Translations under genes and position numbers: made by a program
In this document: positions 62,943 to 64,000 of the stretch, in pieces
Position numbering within the stretch: the first letter of the stretch is position 1
Layout of the letters: each line of letters begins with the position of its first letter
Origin: Ornithinicoccus hortensis
GTDB taxonomy: Bacteria; Actinomycetota; Actinomycetes; Actinomycetales; Dermatophilaceae
Direction: 5' to 3'
DNA: 64,000 nt
Assembly: GCF_006716185.1 (NCBI RefSeq)
Contig: NZ_VFOP01000001.1
Coordinates: forward strand, 1,736,001 to 1,800,000
The notes under the pieces: generated by a model
The model's input: the letters and a program-made list of their open reading frames with translations, nothing else
What the model was told of the DNA's origin: nothing
The model's database searches: none

Positions 62943-62948
62943 TAGGGT
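62943..62948 (+). promoter_or_regulatory. -10-like element of the methylase gene, formed at the IS/CTAG junction
   Basis: TAGGGT uses the last three bases of the CTAG duplication and ends seven bases before GTG 62956. It would exist in the IS-free ancestor as well, so the element kept its -10 but replaced everything upstream. Confidence 0.5.
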
Positions 62949-62955
62949 GGTGCGC

Positions 62956-64000
62956 GTGGGAGAACTGAAGCGCAAGCTGATCGAGGTCGCCCTCCCGCTG
63001 GAGGCGATCAACAAGGAGTCGGCGAGGGAGAACTACATCTACAGGGGAAACCCATCGTCGGTGCACAAGTGGTGGGCGCAGCGCCCGCTCGCGGCAGCCC
63101 GTGCCGTGCTGTTCGCCCAGCTCGTCGATGACCCGTCCGCGCGGCCGGACGAGTTCCCCACCGAGGAGGACCAGCGCCGCGAGCGCGAGCGCCTCCACGG
63201 ACTGATCGAGCGCCTCGTCAGGTGGGAGAACGTCCGCGACGAGAAACTCCTCGCCGAAGCCCACGCCGAGATCCTCAAGTCCACCGACGGCAACCCGCCG
63301 CCGATCCTCGACCCGTTCGCCGGCGGCGGCACCATCCCGCTCGAAGCGCAGCGCCTCGGCCTCGAAGCCCACGCCTCCGACCTCAACCCGGTCGCGGTAC
63401 TCATCAACAAGGCACTCATCGAGATCCCGCCGAAGTTCCGCGACCAAGCCCCTTCCTATCCTGACCTCGCCGACTCCGAGATCCGCGACTGGAAGGGCGC
63501 TGAAGGGCTCGCAGCCGATGTCCGCGCTTACGGCGGCTGGATGCGTGACGAAGCCGAGAAGTGGACCGGTCATCTCTACCCGAAGGCAACTCTCGACGAT
63601 GGCACCCAAGCGAACGTCATCGCTTGGATCTGGGCTCGTACCGTGACCTGCCCCAACCCTGCCTGCGGCATCGAAATGCCACTGGTCCGCTCCTGGTGGC
63701 TGGGCAAGAAGAGGGGCAAGGAGGCGTACGTCGTCCCCACCGTCGTGGGTGATCCGGACCACCCCTCGGGCCAGCGAGTGCAGTTCGACATCGGGCACGA
63801 CAAGGCTGGTTCACCGACCAAGGAGACCGACGGCACCGTCGGCCGAAATGGTGCCTTCTGCATCGCCTGCGAGACCGCGGTCGACTTGAAGTACGTCCGA
63901 GCTGAGGGTCGCGACGGGCGTACGGGGCAAACACTGATGGCCGTGGTCGCCGAAGGCAACCGCTCCCGCGCATATGTGGCGCCAGATCAGGTCCACTCTT
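62956..64000 (+). CDS. DUF1156 (COG1743-type) adenine-specific DNA methylase, N-terminal part (partial)
   Basis: 348 codons, open to the end of the window. N-terminal DUF1156: KRKLIEVALPLEAINKESA and SSVHKWWAQRPLAAARAVLFAQLVDDPS. SAM-binding motif I is LDPFAGGGTIPLEAQRLG, followed by ASDLNPVAVLINKALIEIP. Cys pairs TCPNPACG and FCIACE suggest the family's zinc ribbon. The DPPY-type catalytic motif should lie beyond 64 kb. Such methylases protect self DNA in DISARM class 1-like and helicase-methylase-ATPase systems. In-frame GTGs at 62947 and 62950 are alternative starts. Confidence 0.88.
   Translation, partial: MGELKRKLIEVALPLEAINKESARENYIYRGNPSSVHKWWAQRPLAAARAVLFAQLVDDPSARPDEFPTEEDQRRERERLHGLIERLVRWENVRDEKLLAEAHAEILKSTDGNPPPILDPFAGGGTIPLEAQRLGLEAHASDLNPVAVLINKALIEIPPKFRDQAPSYPDLADSEIRDWKGAEGLAADVRAYGGWMRDEAEKWTGHLYPKATLDDGTQANVIAWIWARTVTCPNPACGIEMPLVRSWWLGKKRGKEAYVVPTVVGDPDHPSGQRVQFDIGHDKAGSPTKETDGTVGRNGAFCIACETAVDLKYVRAEGRDGRTGQTLMAVVAEGNRSRAYVAPDQVHS

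Noticed and set aside
57217-62945. Composite transposon carrying the SIR2 and nuclease genes
   Set aside because: The two IS copies have diverged, and each has its own CTAG flanks that restore native gene junctions when removed, so the genes between them belonged to the island before insertion.

Overview
High-GC, Gram-positive actinobacterial chromosome. The gene order, an L-Gln/Ala/Lys-extended primary sigma factor, SepF plus DivIVA (Wag31) with no FtsA, DUF4192, YkvA and F420-type oxidoreductase genes point to Micrococcales, most likely near Intrasporangiaceae/Ornithinimicrobiaceae. The genus is inferred from gene content only; no rRNA or other marker lies in the window.

Positions 1-17.7 kb hold housekeeping genes: the C-terminus of the helicase HrpA, a lipoprotein, a PP2C phosphatase, an S9 peptidase, PAC2 and EcsC proteins, a Gln/Tyr/Gly-repeat membrane protein, a universal stress protein, the primary sigma factor and the leftward moxR-DUF58-transglutaminase operon. 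Positions 18-37 kb hold a classical division and cell-wall (dcw) cluster: mraZ, rsmH, ftsL-like, ftsI, murF, mraY, murD, ftsW, murG, murC, ftsQ, ftsZ, pgeF, yggS, sepF, yggT, divIVA, dksA-like, lspA, rluD. Most of its genes overlap at ATGA or GTGA. murE is missing from its usual place between ftsI and murF. Positions 38-50 kb hold an AbrB-type membrane protein, two more S9-clan peptidases, dnaE, an LLM oxidoreductase, and HIT, peptidoglycan-binding and TetR genes. The middle of dnaE contains a local AT-rich patch that leaves the conserved protein sequence intact.

At about 50.99 kb a branched-chain-type solute-binding lipoprotein gene stops abruptly and is joined to the 3' tail of an unrelated gene. 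This marks the edge of an accessory region that runs past the right end of the window. It begins with a higBA module whose toxin gene carries a one-base frameshift. A defence island follows: a 1136-residue SNF2 helicase with a C-terminal DUF3883 (DrmD-like), a small nuclease-like gene overlapping it by one base, a leftward macro-like/SIR2 gene followed by a HEPN-like gene, a rightward PD-(D/E)XK-family gene, and the start of a DUF1156 (COG1743-type) adenine methylase.

Two diverged IS1380-family elements in the same orientation interrupt the island, each flanked by CTAG on both sides. Removing them in silice restores the ancestral arrangement: the SIR2 frame continues 18 more codons and its stop overlaps the HEPN-like start as ATGA, and the PD-(D/E)XK stop lies about a dozen bases before the methylase start. 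The helicase and methylase suggest a DISARM class 1-like or helicase-methylase-ATPase type anti-phage system. The inward-nested SIR2/HEPN pair and the two nuclease-like proteins are the least described part. Partner genes (ATPase, DrmA/B/C or DUF499) would lie beyond 64 kb.
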